Shown in pieces: positions 35,563 through 47,590 of a DNA stretch of 64,000 nt. A program made the position numbers and the translations under genes. Under the pieces are notes generated by a model. It was not told the origin of the DNA, made no database searches, and worked only from the letters and a program-made list of their open reading frames with translations. The stretch covers positions 3,208,001-3,272,000 of the forward strand of contig JAVHKY010000008.1 in NCBI GenBank assembly GCA_035079385.1. Reading direction: 5' to 3'. How positions within the stretch are numbered: the first letter of the stretch is position 1; each line of letters begins with the position of its first letter. Source of the stretch: Aspidiotus rigidus (taxonomy: Eukaryota > Arthropoda > Insecta > Hemiptera > Diaspididae).

Positions 35563-36933
35563 GGTATAAATAATTTTCCATCAGTGGAGCCTTGCGCCAT
35601 GTATAAGTATTGTTGACGTGAATAAAACTTTTTTTCTTCTTTTTCTTTTCCAGTAGAATGAGAATTGACAGGTCGTGGCGACAAAATTCGACCACTCATT
35701 GTACTAACTTAATGATGTTGCCTTTTCCTGGCTTTTGGATTTATATCTGTACAACAACTTGAATCAGTGTGCGGTTTTTGTATTCTTTCTCAGAAGGGGT
35801 GAGATATGAAGGAAACAGAAAACGTTCTTTGGAGATTTTTGACTTGTATCATGTCTTTATTGAATCCCCTGATTAATTTGAAATTTTACGATTCTCCCCC
35901 TCTCCTTATTTCTTTCGTTTATAATGGCACTCCCCAGAAGTCAGACTTGAAAAATTTGCCGAACTGTCTACCTAAATTTGCAATTTTGAGTCCTCCCCCT
36001 GTAAAACGCTATCCCTCCAGACATAGGGTAGAGCGAGAGAAAAAGAGAGTGTGTCCGTGAGTACATTTGCCAGAAAAATTAGGTCCATCTCGAAATTGAC
36101 CAAAAATATACTAGGTAGTACACAAACAACATGAAAATGTAGGCATCTTTGTTACAAATCTATCGTTTTATCTCAAAATCGGCTAACGTTGTGATACTTT
36201 CTCTCATGATTGGACAACATCTGAAAAAACAAGGTAAAAAAAAAATGGATAGTTATTTCAAGAGAGATGAAAAATGTGAAACCACCATAATAATAGGTAC
36301 CTATTGTTTTACTGACTTTTTTTGTTTTTGTTTTGGACGAATAAGATGTCAAATACTTTCTTTGATACTTACCATCCTTTTTTTCTTTTACTTCTTCTTT
36401 TTTTGGAGGAGAATCTTATATATAGAAGAAACTGATCATTAGTTTTCCAGTAACAAAGCCAGCAGTCTTAGGCTTAGCAGTCTCAGACCAGAGCCGTGTG
36501 ACCGTGCCGTCTGTCGTCGTAATAGCGTGACTTTCGATAGTTTGGATCGTACGTTATTTTCACCTCACGTTCTTTTAATCAGCATTCGTGTACAAGTCCC
36601 GTTTATCTGCCAGCTGGACCAGGTTAAACTCGAACAGAGCAAACATTATTTCAATGTTTAATTCGCGTCCTGTTCATCAAATTCATCATATCTCATTATA
36701 TTCATAACTAGTTTTTCCATGGCAGCTTATTGTAATCAACATTGTTAGCTCACATTCATGAAGATTTCCGAGGAGCGAAATCTTCCTTCGAGGAAACTAG
36801 GATACATTATGTGAAATGACAATACATAGAAACCGAGTATCCCAAAAAGTAATAAGCCGGATATTTTGTTCTTACTCTTCTAACTTTTTTCTTCTCGGAT
36901 TCCTAATTTCTACATTTGTTTTCTGCATCAGGA

Positions 36934-39900
36934 ATGGCTTTATACACATTCAGATTAGGTTTGATCAAATTCAGAAAAAATAAAACACTGAAAATCGTGA
37001 CAGGATGTTTTATCTTGATAATCTTGATAATCTTACTATATTCGAAGTCCAACAACACAATAAACGTGGAAAGGTTGGCTTACAGAAATCTCGGTCGAAG
37101 CGCTGTGGGTATTATGATACATTTAAAAACTCTAACATACTATCGTTTATTTTATGCTTTCACTTTCGGCAGATGGTGACGTTAGTTTCTAGTCCCGGTA
37201 ATTTCGAACCAACGCCAGAAGTTCCTCGTGTGGGTCCAGGTGAAGGGGGTGTGGCATATACGCTTCCTGGAAGCAAAGAGAATGATGCCCGTAATGCACT
37301 CTCAGAATACGGAATGAATATGGCATGTTCTGATGAAATTTCGCTGGACAGAAGTATTCCAGATCTGCGGATGGAGGAGTAAGTTATCAAACGGTTATAC
37401 TGGAACAAAAGTCATAACCGTACGGGCGGATTTGTAATTCGAACTCTTATTTTCATTTGTCTCATCGAAGATGTAAACATTGGAACTATCCTGAAAACTT
37501 GCCGAAAACCAGCGTCGTTGTCGTATTCCACAACGAAGGATGGTCCTCATTAATGCGTACTGTTCACAGCGTCATAAACCGAACGCCACCAAATATGTTG
37601 GAAGAAATACTCCTGGTTGATGATTTTAGTGATAAGGGTACTACAACGGGCAAATATAATGAAGTATTATTTCGTGTTGTAATTATGATTAAAATCATAT
37701 TCTTCGTTTTTCAGATCATCTAAAATCGAGATTAGAAGAGTATATCGCAAAATTTGACGGTAAAGTGAGATTACTCAGGAACAAAGAAAGAGAAGGTCTT
37801 ATTAGGACACGATCTCGAGGCGCTAAAGAAGCAGTAGGCGAGGTAATATTGTTTTTAGACGCTCATTGCGAAGTTGGTTATAACTGGTTACCTCCATTAT
37901 TAGCACCAATCTATCGTGACAGGTATAAGAAAATTTTTTTATATCTCATTACCGTTCTGTGTAATATTCTAATTGAGATAATTTGCAGAACAATCATGAC
38001 AGTACCGGTTATCGATGGAATAGATCATAATACGTGGGAATACAGAACAGTATATGAGCCGGGGCATCATTTTCGGGGTATTTTCGAATGGGGTATGTTA
38101 TATAAGGAAAATGAGTTACCAGAGAAGGAACGCAAAACTAGGAAACATGACAGTGAACCATACAAGTAAGTACTTTTTGTAAAAACTCGAACGTAGAAAT
38201 GGTAAACATTAATTATTTGCTTCTTAAATAGGTCACCTACTCACGCTGGAGGATTATTCGCGATGAATCGGAAATATTTCCTCGAGATAGGTGGTTATGA
38301 CCCTGGTTTATTGGTATGGGGTGGAGAGAATTTTGAATTATCGTTCAAGGTGAGATAAATATTTCAGATTTCTTATTGTTGTTAAGGAAACTTCCATTAC
38401 ATATTTTAATTCATGATGAGTAGATTTGGCAATGTGGAGGCAGTATCGAATGGGTTCCTTGTTCGCGTGTGGGCCATGTGTATCGAAGTTTTATGCCGTA
38501 TAATTTTGGCAAATTGGCGGATCGTGTGAAAGGACCTCTGATAACTAATGTAAGTGGAAAATAGAATAATATTTAACAATTTGCTGGATCGAAAAATTCG
38601 TCATAATTTTTATTCGCTTCGTAGAATTACAAACGAGTCATTGAAGTATGGTTTGACGACAAATTTAAAGAGTTCTTCTACACGAGGGAACCTTTAGCTC
38701 GATTTTTGAATATCAGCGATATTAGTGAGCAGTTGAAGCTAAAGGAAAAACTGAAATGTAAAAGTTTCCAGTGGTACATGGACAATGTCGCCTACGACGT
38801 GTATCAAAAGTTCCCTGAACTGCCGCCTAACGTTGCATGGGGAGAGGTGAGTAGCATTAAAATTGTTTCATGACAGTCTTGTACCTTACCCCTTGTTTAT
38901 TCGTTAAGATGAACCATATTCGTGTTGAGATCGCCAATGTTATTCGCAACAAACGTATTGCATTTCTCCTTGATCGCACTGCCACTCAGATACTCACAAA
39001 TAAAACTGGATCCGAATCTCCTTGTTGGGCTTCCTTTCCAGTAGAATCTGCGTGATATTCAGTCAATAGAATCTGAAATAGCCATCCTATTCTTAAGATC
39101 CCATACTCCTCCTCGAAAAAGTGGTGTTTAAGAACTCATATTCTCAGACTGTCCCACATCAGAGGTCGGGTCACGGAACTTGAAAACTCAGCGTTCTTAT
39201 GTATCACATTTTCTTTGTCAATTCTCTTAAACTCAGCGGAAAAGGGCTTGAAATTTACAGCTTTTGAAGAAAGCCTTTCCTTTTCTTATCAACACATACC
39301 GGCGTCGAATTTCGGTGACTCGATTACTTCACGTCAATTTTTTCTACACATCTTGTATTGCGTATTTCCTCTCTGTTCTATCTACTTTTTTCGCTCTTGT
39401 AGGGATAAGTACTGTTTTTAATATCCTGAAGATGGTTCTTAGAGACCGAAAGACGTCGTGCTGCAATTATTAAATCTTTTATGCTATTGCATGACCATTC
39501 AAATTTTTCCTTCCGTGTTCTAGGTGAAAAATGTTGCGACCAATTTATGTTTAGATACGCTAGGTTATGCCGCTCCTACGGTTATTGGATTAGGTTTGTG
39601 CCATGGTCATGGTAATAATCAGGTAAACTAATAACTTAATAACGTTTTATAAGTGATTAAAACAAATCCAATAGGTTTTTATTTGATGCATTGAATTTTA
39701 TTAGCTCTTTCGACTAAACGCCAAAGGTCAATTAGGAAATGGTGAACGTTGTATCGAAGGTAATAACAATCAAATCAAGCTCGTTTTTTGTAACTTGGGA
39801 ACTGTCGACGGGCCTTGGGAGTATAATAAGGTATTAATTCGAATATTTTCCTTCAGCGATTTCGCCTTCGAGAAATTTAATTCCTCTTTTATAATTGTGT

Positions 39901-40050
39901 AATTAGCAATTTCGTAATCTTTTGAATACCGAACATCAAAAGTGTTTATCCGTCAATCCACGAACAAAGCAGTTGATGCTAGCCAATTGTGATACAATAA
40001 ACACGTACCACCAGTGGGTTTTCAAAGAAATCAGACCAAAATGGGCGTAA
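36934..40050 (+). CDS. Pgant7: polypeptide N-acetylgalactosaminyltransferase 7 (GalNAc-T7)
   Basis: Eleven exons: 36,934-37,104, 37,173-37,378, 37,471-37,637, 37,715-37,922, 37,989-38,165, 38,232-38,349, 38,424-38,549, 38,625-38,846, 39,524-39,622, 39,705-39,830 and 39,907-40,050. They close in frame to 587 codons plus TAA. It is a type II Golgi enzyme with a signal anchor at residues 21-36. The GT-A catalytic domain carries the Mn-binding D230-x-H232 (LDAHCEV), WGGEN at 339-343 and H367 in GHVYR. A C-terminal ricin-type lectin domain starts around residue 466 and ends with HQWVF. Blocks such as [20 protein letters not shown] and [12 protein letters not shown] mark the GALNT7 subgroup, which adds GalNAc to Ser/Thr next to existing GalNAc residues. 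The first intron is only 68 bp, with a GTGGGT donor. A 5'-UTR acceptor (catcag) probably ends at 36,930-36,931. Confidence 0.94.
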
Positions 40051-40693
40051 CTTATCTTACTTCGAATCAAAAAGAATGGAACAACTGTATGTTATTTGAT
40101 AAAAATGTTATTGTTTATTCTCTCCTTTCTACTTATTTATTCTTACTATTTTTGTTTTTATATTTTTGGGCTCAAGGCCAATGCTGGTGTGAAACGAAAT
40201 TATTGATAATTTTATTCGTTAGTTTTGTGGAAATTGCAATATTTAGTGCCTCTTTTGTCTTCCATTCATTTTCAATATTTGCTATAATCGCCATGGCTTT
40301 TGTTTATGCTTAAGAAAATGTGAAAAGATGACATTATGTGCTGTAAAAATTTCATTGTTTTATTTGTTCGTTTCTCGTCTATAAGTAAGATAACACTCCT
40401 GTAACGGATTCCATTTACTTAGCTATTATTTTGTTGTGATATTTTGTTTCGTTTTATTTTTATCTTTGACTAATTTTTTACGGGTTTATATCCATACTGT
40501 CCAAGTGTCTAGTAATTTGTATCAATTTCTACTTAAAAATTCAAGATCCCGGCGAATATTTGAAGATCTTCTTCAACTCAGTGAAATTAATTTAAATTAG
40601 AAAATGATGAACAATTATTATTACATTTTTGCCAACTTTAAGACTTTAGTAGGAAATCGTTACATCGATGAATTGTGATCTGATAAAATGTTC

Positions 40694-40699
40694 AATAAA
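40694..40699 (+). terminator. poly(A) signal of GALNT7
   Basis: AATAAA about 645 bp after the GALNT7 stop and about 250 bp short of the convergent RBM28 stop codon. Confidence 0.55.
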
Positions 40700-40949
40700 C
40701 ATTTCTTAAAACTATATTTTGATCTTTGAATAGGGTACAAGTAATGAACCAAAATAAATAACTGAACAAACGATTAGACAAATTAGGATCAGAGATTTTT
40801 TTGATTTACTCTAATTAAATAGAATAAACGAATGTTTTAGACAACTTGAGTACTAGAAATGAATTCTGTATGAGTTCCACAAATCAGAAAATAAATAGAC
40901 AACAATAAAATCAACTTGGAATTTATTTTACATGAATAATTTATTTCAT

Positions 40950-43160
40950 TTATTCGTACCATTTTTTCAGCGGAATTTTATGATCTAATTTCTCCTTATA
41001 TTTCGCTATTAATTCATTGAATGTTGCTTCATGGGCATTCTTGTTCTTTTTCTTCGTCAATTTCATCTAGAATTTAAATTTTAAATATCTTAATTTACAA
41101 TTCGCTCGACCGTTACAAACTTCTTCAAAAAGAAAAACAAACCTTAGGATCTCGTTTTTTCTCATTTCTTATCCGTTCTACTTGTTGTTTCCTCCGCGTT
41201 TCCTTTCTCGAGTGATTCACATTTAATTGATGTACAACTTTCTGACTGGCAATTTTACTTTTGGAAGTTAATTTAATCGTGGTGCTAGGATGTGCCTCCA
41301 TACCAGTGAAGGTGGGAACATTTTCACTTCTATCGCGTCTCTTCACTTTCGTTCTTCTCGAGTCGGTTTCATCTACCTTGGGTTTTTTTGCATTAGGGCA
41401 CAGCGAATTATTCAGTCTACTTTTCTCCATTCGTTTTTGTTTTATTTTATGGACAACTCGATTTTCGACTGAGAACGCAACGATAGGTCTCTGGAATGAA
41501 ACAAGATATTTTATTTCAGTCAATCGACGACGATAGCGAAACTTGAAGGAAAAATACGTACTTTATTTTTATTAAATATAGTAGGGTTGTTGTTGATAAT
41601 TCTTAACGTCTTCAGCGCATCTTCGTGCTTAGTGAATGATACAAATCCATATCCTTTGGAGACTGGTTTGTTATTATTATCTAATTGACGCATGTTTCGC
41701 ATAACTTTCGCCTAAAAAAAATACAATTATCAATTTTTTACTTTAGGGGCATTCACGCTTTCAGCTACGATTCAAATAACCTACCTCGACTATGTTAGAT
41801 TTTGGAGGAGCATATTTCTTGAATAAGGCACGTAACATTTTATCATCGTAAGACAGTGGTAAATTGTGAATTATAAGTCTCGTACGAGATACGAACATGT
41901 TCAAATTCCGGAGAATATTACTTTTCCATGCCTCTAATTCTAAACGCCTTTTCATGTCTGACATAGATACGTCTTTAGCAGCTTTTGTACCAGCAATAAT
42001 CACTAAAAAAATAAAATCCCGGTGTAAATCTGGGGTCGTGGAACAACAGTTTCACATTCATTATCGTCTTACCTCCTTCTTTAATAAGGTATAAATTACG
42101 TGAATCTGATTTTTTATCAGGATGTTTTGGTGTGTTCTGTTTGTTGAGGTCGTTTTTGTGAAGAGCGGGCAAAGCAATCATATCGTTGTTCTTAAAATTC
42201 AATTGAACGTCATTATTAACGCATTTCGACGCGTCTTCTGCGCTCTAAAAACACGGACAAATTTATTTATAAATACTGATATGGAAAAGGCACTGGGATA
42301 GAAATTAAAATGTATGTACTCACTCTGAATTTAACAAAAGCAGTTCCTTTAGAATGTTCTGTTAAGGGGTCTATACAAACTACAGCGTAATACACAGGAC
42401 CAATAGTTTCCATAAATACTTTCAATTCGTCATTAGTGCAGTTGAACGGAACATTCCTTAAAAATACAGTTTTTCCCTCATTCACATCGTGAGAGGGAAG
42501 AGGTCGTGGCCTAGACTTTGAATCATCTTCTTGACGTGGTTCGGTTTTCAGTTCATTCTCTTCTTCATCTTCGTCTTCGCCTTCACTATCGGATTTCTCT
42601 TCAGATTCAGTTTCACTGGCTTCTTTAGGAAGGGAGGTTTCACTAGCATCATCTAAAGGTTCGTCTTTGATATCAAGTTTCTCTTCAGTTTTACTGGGCT
42701 TGTTCACAACAGTGAATTTCGTTTTCGATATAGCCCAATCAACAATGATTGGCCGACCTGATGGCGTACGATTAGAAAAAATTTTAAATGAACTAAATAA
42801 TGACTGTAAAGGTAGTAATTTTCAATTTCCTGTACCCATAAATGGTTTGCCGTTCAGGTAATGTATCGCTTTGGCGGCGCTTTGTTTCCTATCGAACTGG
42901 ATGAAACCGCAGCCCACGAGTTCACCATTGGGTTTTTTCAATATATTCAGGTCGTTAATGGTTCCATAAGAAGAAAAATGAGAACGGAGAGCTTCCTCAG
43001 TTGTCTACAATCAATATCGATACTGAGAAACGATTAAAGAGTGTTATTATTCAAAAGAGAGGAGAATACTCACCGAAAATGGAAGGTTCCGAATAATTAG
43101 TCTCCCACGTTTAGCGGGTTTCGTCCTCGGCGGTTTAAATTTCATTTTCTTGTTCTTCAT
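40950..43160 (-). CDS. RBM28: RBM28-type nucleolar RNA-binding protein
   Basis: Eight minus-strand exons: 43,160-43,074, 43,004-42,836, 42,757-42,324, 42,244-42,073, 42,002-41,785, 41,711-41,562, 41,490-41,143 and 41,066-40,950. They encode 564 codons plus TAA with GT-AG introns. RRMs start near residues 20 (RLIIRNLPFS), 182 (TVFLRNVPFN) and 328 (TRLIIHNLPLS), with RNP1-like GYGFVSF and GTAFVKF. A very acidic linker fills about 114-162 and a basic tail of about 150 residues ends the protein. The block GTKAAKDVSMSDMKRR followed by FVSRTRLIIHNLP is diagnostic of RBM28, the homologue of yeast Nop4, which acts in 60S pre-ribosome assembly. Vertebrate RBM28 (about 760 residues) has an additional N-terminal RRM. 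Here the protein begins directly before what corresponds to its second RRM. AATAAA candidates follow the stop closely (TTTATT at 40,922-40,927). Confidence 0.93.
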
Positions 43161-43449
43161 TGTTAATATAGCACGTTGCAGTTGTTAGAACTAGAGTCGG
43201 TGGTAAATTGAATAATGGAACTATGGAAGATTGATAAGACTCGCACGCGTGCATGCCTGACTGTAGGTATGTTTTCTTATGACGTCAGCAGGGCTAGTGA
43301 TGGAGATATTGCGATAGTCGATAATATAATATCGCTAACCACTAGTTCGTCGGTTCTGCCGCACGTACAAGATCGCTGCGATCAATCTTCAGCACTTTAA
43401 TAGACTAAAATCGCCGTGACGGCATTCACGGACATTCACTGATAACAAG

Positions 43450-43740
43450 GCGATGTTTGCTCCGCAATGACTTACCCCAACTTACGCGTAAGTTCAAAAC
43501 AAAAAAAATGCTCCATAAGAAATAGGTACACGGAAACGTTTCGATCTTACGTTCAGATTTGAAAACAAGAAATAAGTTAAGAACCGCAGGTACATTTTCA
43601 AAGACATGAGAACTTCCTGATTCTAAATATAAACACGTAATTGCTTACTTATTTCCAATTTTTTAATTTGAGCATATGATCGAAATGATCCCTGTGTATT
43701 CTTATATGGGAATCGATATCCTACTTTGAAGTGATAGGTA
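43450..43740 (+). repeat. dispersed repeat, copy 1 (pair with 44,990-45,290)
   Basis: Shared, diverged text includes 'gttcaaaacaaaaaaaatgc', 'aagaaatag...gaaacgtttc', 'aacttcctgattctaaatat' and 'gatcgaaa'. The order is the same as at 44,990-45,290. Some internal stretches are inverted versions of each other, so the unit was probably palindromic. Confidence 0.6.
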
Positions 43741-44249
43741 CAGTATACTATCGCATTCTCTCGATTCCTGTTATCAGTAAATGTTCATGAATGACGTCAC
43801 AGCGATTTAGTCTATTTCTTTTTGAAGTATTCAACAATTTCTGGAACTGGAACACTATTTTTTCTTATGGGAAAGTATGTGCAGAGTGATGTGACGTCAG
43901 CGTGAAAGACTCTATATGGAGAAAATTGACACTCAAAGTCATTTTCCTCTGAAAATATCTAGTTTTTCAAAAAAATGAAGAGATGTGAATTTATTCTGCA
44001 TGAAATTTCCTTTCAGATGCATGCATCTAACAATGCGAGAAATGTTTTCCCGCCCATAAGAATACATTGAAGGCGACTACAAATTATCTCAACAACAAAT
44101 TATCTCAACATTTTCAGGGTACTGAAATTCAACATGGCGTACAGGCGTAGCCTAGATGGCGAGTTGGTGATCTTGTATTTTTAGGGGTCTGTAGAACATT
44201 GACATTTTATAAGAAAGATACCGGGAGCAAAGATTATTAGGTCACTATA

Positions 44250-44400
44250 ATTGGACCCTTTTTAGCCAAACCCAACCAAGCAACATATGATAACGATCTG
44301 GGGAAAAGGAGAATCTCCGCTTGTAGTAAAGGAACATTAACTTCATTTCTTTAGATCGGTATCATGTCGCTTGGTTGGGTTTGGCTAAAGAGGGTCCAAT
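44250..44400. mobile_element. 151-bp MITE with 32-bp terminal inverted repeats
   Basis: The start attggaccctttttagccaa and the end are reverse complements across 32 bp with one mismatch, up to cccaaccaagc. The ~85-bp interior is unrelated to the ends. No coding capacity. Target duplication is unclear. Confidence 0.8.
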
Positions 44401-44721
44401 TGACATAATATGAATTTTCTTATATCAAAAGTTTATTAGCAAAATGCTAAGGATCTGGAGTCTGGACCTTCTAGTCTTCTATACATTAAAAATCTACAAG
44501 TACAACTTCAATCACTAGGTAAGAATAAGAAATTATGTTTCTCAATTTATAACATAAATGATCTCAGTCCTAGCTCCCCGTATATTTTTCTAACAAGAGC
44601 CAGAAAATCAATAGGGTTTCTGCTGTAGTCTGTTCACATTGAGAAAGTGCTACAAATTACACTGAGAAAGGATGGCAGAAGGTAATTCTCATTATTTTGC
44701 CCTTTTGTAAGGTGAACAGAC

Positions 44722-45425
44722 TATAAGTAGAGCCCATTAACAAGTGAGGACATGCTGGGCCACCCTATTTAGTCGTTACATCATTATTCATCTTCAGACT
44801 TCCCTATTTCAATAACTGATAACAGTGTAGTACAATTTGAAAATAATAAGAGAACAACTAGAATTTATTTTAGAATACATCAGGTGTCTGTGCCAAAGTG
44901 AAATGCAAAACGTAGTGCTTTTAAATGATACAAAATAGATCTACCCCCTATTTCTCACCCTTCACACAGGGAACTGCAACAATGGACCGTGTTTTTTCAA
45001 AACCCCACCTTAACACAGTCATACCCCAGTTTACCGTTTGTGTTCAAAACAAAAATTTTACTCCCTAAGAAATACATAGGGACGTTTCAATCATTAGTTA
45101 TTATTTGAAAACCATAAATAAATAAGACACCAGAGGAACATTTGCAAATGCTTTATAACTTCCAGATTCTGAATATAAACTTCAAATTTCTTATTTCTTC
45201 CTTACATTCAAATAACGATTTATGATCGAAACCACGGTATCGAAACGTTCCTATGTATACGTTTGAACAAATAAGGTAAAATGTCGCAAATTTCATACGG
45301 GTACGTTTGCTCAAAGTGGGGCAAATCCAAACGTGCCAGCAAGGATAATACGGTCCAGTAATGATGACGTAACGACTAAATATGGCGATTCATGTCCTCA
45401 CTCATTATTATAGGGCTCTACTATA
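44722..45425. mobile_element. ~700-bp non-autonomous DNA element with ~75-bp inverted ends
   Basis: Left end 'ctataagtagagcccattaa', then gtgaggacatg, then tttagtcgttacatcat. The right end (45,350-45,425) is the reverse complement, with 'aacgactaaatatggcg', 'catgtcctcac' and 'agggctctactata'. Most of the interior is the repeat described at 44,990-45,290. It encodes no transposase. Confidence 0.7.
44990..45290 (+). repeat. dispersed repeat, copy 2 (pair with 43,450-43,740)
   Basis: Contains 'ctaagaaatacatagggacg', 'cttccagattctgaatataa', 'gatcgaaaccacggtatcg' and 'aaacgttcctatgtatac'. The last of these is the inverted counterpart of the first. It lies inside the 44,722-45,425 element, so copy 1 may be a diverged fragment of the same element. 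Confidence 0.6.
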
Positions 45426-46229
45426 ATGTATAATGTAACTTGCTGAAGGATGTCATAGGATAAAGGTCTATTGATGTATGTATCTGCAAAACAAAGATCA
45501 GGGCGACTGCGATGAGACTTATTTTAGCCTCCAGTAGGCAACACTAGATGTCTTATTCTCCTGATCGTGATTTTGCAAAGGCGTCAATTGAACTTCGTAC
45601 AGCAGAAAGACATCATTCTACATAATGCAGAAACTATCTAATGTATATTTTGTAAGCAGGTTCTTCTGCTCACAATGACGTAAAAAATAGGCTGGGTTTT
45701 GATATTTTGAATTTGGTGATGCTCAAGAAACGATCACGAATTTCTTTAAATGAAAATAAAGAAAAATAGTCATTTTTTGCAATGCGCTTGATTTCATACT
45801 ACAACAAAATAGAAGGAAAACTATTGTTTGCAAAAATACGCCGTCAATTTAAACGAAGAGAAATTTAATTGCCTACACATGGACTAAAATAATATACTGA
45901 AAATATGACGCGGGGGTTCTCAAATTATGAACTTATTTAAAGAAAAAATGATTTTGGCGGTTTAGAGCCATTTTCCAAGCTCAAAATGGGATATTTTGCA
46001 AAAATTTTGTTGAATGGAGAACTAATAAGAACATTGAAAATTCATGGAAGCACTAAAATGGGTGAAAGCGCACAAAAGAGGTCCAAAATGGAAAATTGGA
46101 AATCTTTAAAATCATTTTTATTGCTATGAAGCGACTGTTCCGTACATGATTGTCCAATGTATACATTATTTTCTCATGAAGCCGAGGTTTTGATCGCACT
46201 AGTCGACGGAGGTGTTTTTGTAAACATTT

Positions 46230-47575
46230 AGGTAGGTGAAGTCAAAGGACCGACGAAAATTCGCGCTAAGCCATCCATCGCACTAGAGAGAGGCGCACCA
46301 TATCGAGACTTTACTGTATATTGTAGGTCCACAATTGAGCTTATGACTATAGACAAGGCCTTCTCGCTGACAAGCGAATCTTGTGTCTTCCAAGTCGTCC
46401 AGGAGCGCGATTGCCTCCACATTCGGATGTTGATGAAGTCGTTGGATGTGATAAATTACCTTCTGGTGCACTATAGTTCTGACTGGTTTCAGATCTAGGT
46501 CCGAGAGTAGCTGAAGGTTGGCAACGTACCATGGAGCACCCGTGATTGCACGCATTATTTTATTTTGAAACCTCTCCAGTGTGGCGATGTTGTAAGGAGC
46601 AGATCTTCCCCACATCTCCGCACCATAGTTCCATGCTGGGCGGAATAAGGTCGTGTAAATTTGTCTCTTATTCGTGAGGCTGAGCTGTGGATGGTGTAAG
46701 AGCCAACAAAACTTGATGAGACTAAGTTCCAATATTTCTCGTTTTCTTTTGATATGTTCTTGCCAGTTAGGTGCAAACTTAGATAGCGTGAGACATCTGC
46801 TACTGGAAGGGGGGGGGGGCTACCAGCTAGATTTATCGGAGTGTAAGCATAGGAGCGGAGGGTGAAGTCAACTCTCACGGACTTATTATCGTTTAGTTTT
46901 ATGTTCCACGTTTGGGCCCAGTTAGAGGTTTCGTTAACTGCTTTTTGTAACGTTGAGACTGCTGTCTCATAAGTCATAACCTGCATCTTGAATTATAATG
47001 GCTGCATCATCTGCGAAGAGCGAGGTTTGAGTACCTGGATATCACGGTATGTCCATGGTGTATAAGAAATATAGTATGTGTATCGGTCTTAGGACTATTC
47101 CTTGAGGAACGCCGGCCTGGACACTATTCAGCGATGAACTGGCGGAGTCGTGTTGAACGTAGAACTGTCTCCCGCTTAGGTAGGCTAGAAGGAACCTGCA
47201 GTATCCTGGGTTAAACTGGTTTCGGTTCTTATGGAGTAGTTTGTCAAAGGTGGCAATTACGTCTAAGAAAACAGCCGGTGCAAATTCTCTGCTTTCGAGA
47301 ACTTCAGTAGCTGTGTGTACTATTCCGTGTATTTACTTAATTGAAGAAAGCTTTTCGCGAAAGCCAAATTGGGCGTTGAATATTAAGTTCTTGTTGGCTA
47401 TTATGATTCGTAATCTTTGGAGAAGAACTTTCTCGAAGATCTTCGACGTTGTGGTTAGGAGTGAAATTCGAAGATACAATGATGGATTCTCGGTGGGTTT
47501 CCCCGGCTTCAGATCAAGATAAATAAAAAGGTTTGAGATCTCGTCTTGGGCATAAGGAATGAAAAATATAATATA
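46230..47575 (-). mobile_element. jockey-like LINE fragment (reverse transcriptase)
   Basis: Read on the minus strand, it encodes in order KPGKP...SLYLRISLLTTTSKIFEKVL, FNAQFGFREK, a decayed palm with VFLDV, QAGVPQGIVL and the catalytic SLFADDAAI (near 47,015-47,030). Then come WAQTWNIKLNDNKSV and, in another frame, YGAEMWGRSAPYNIATLERF and ITGAPWYVANLQLL. The domain order and GAPWYV motif are typical of the jockey clade. Frameshifts and stops separate the pieces, so it is inactive. The 5' part is missing at the border with the Penelope-like element. Confidence 0.8.
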
Positions 47576-47590
47576 AAAAATTTCACGTTT

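Noticed and set aside
38847..39523. Extra exons inside the long GALNT7 intron 8
   Set aside because: The flanking exons join in phase 0 and continue the family alignment without a gap, so nothing is missing; the short ORFs there have no similarity to the family.
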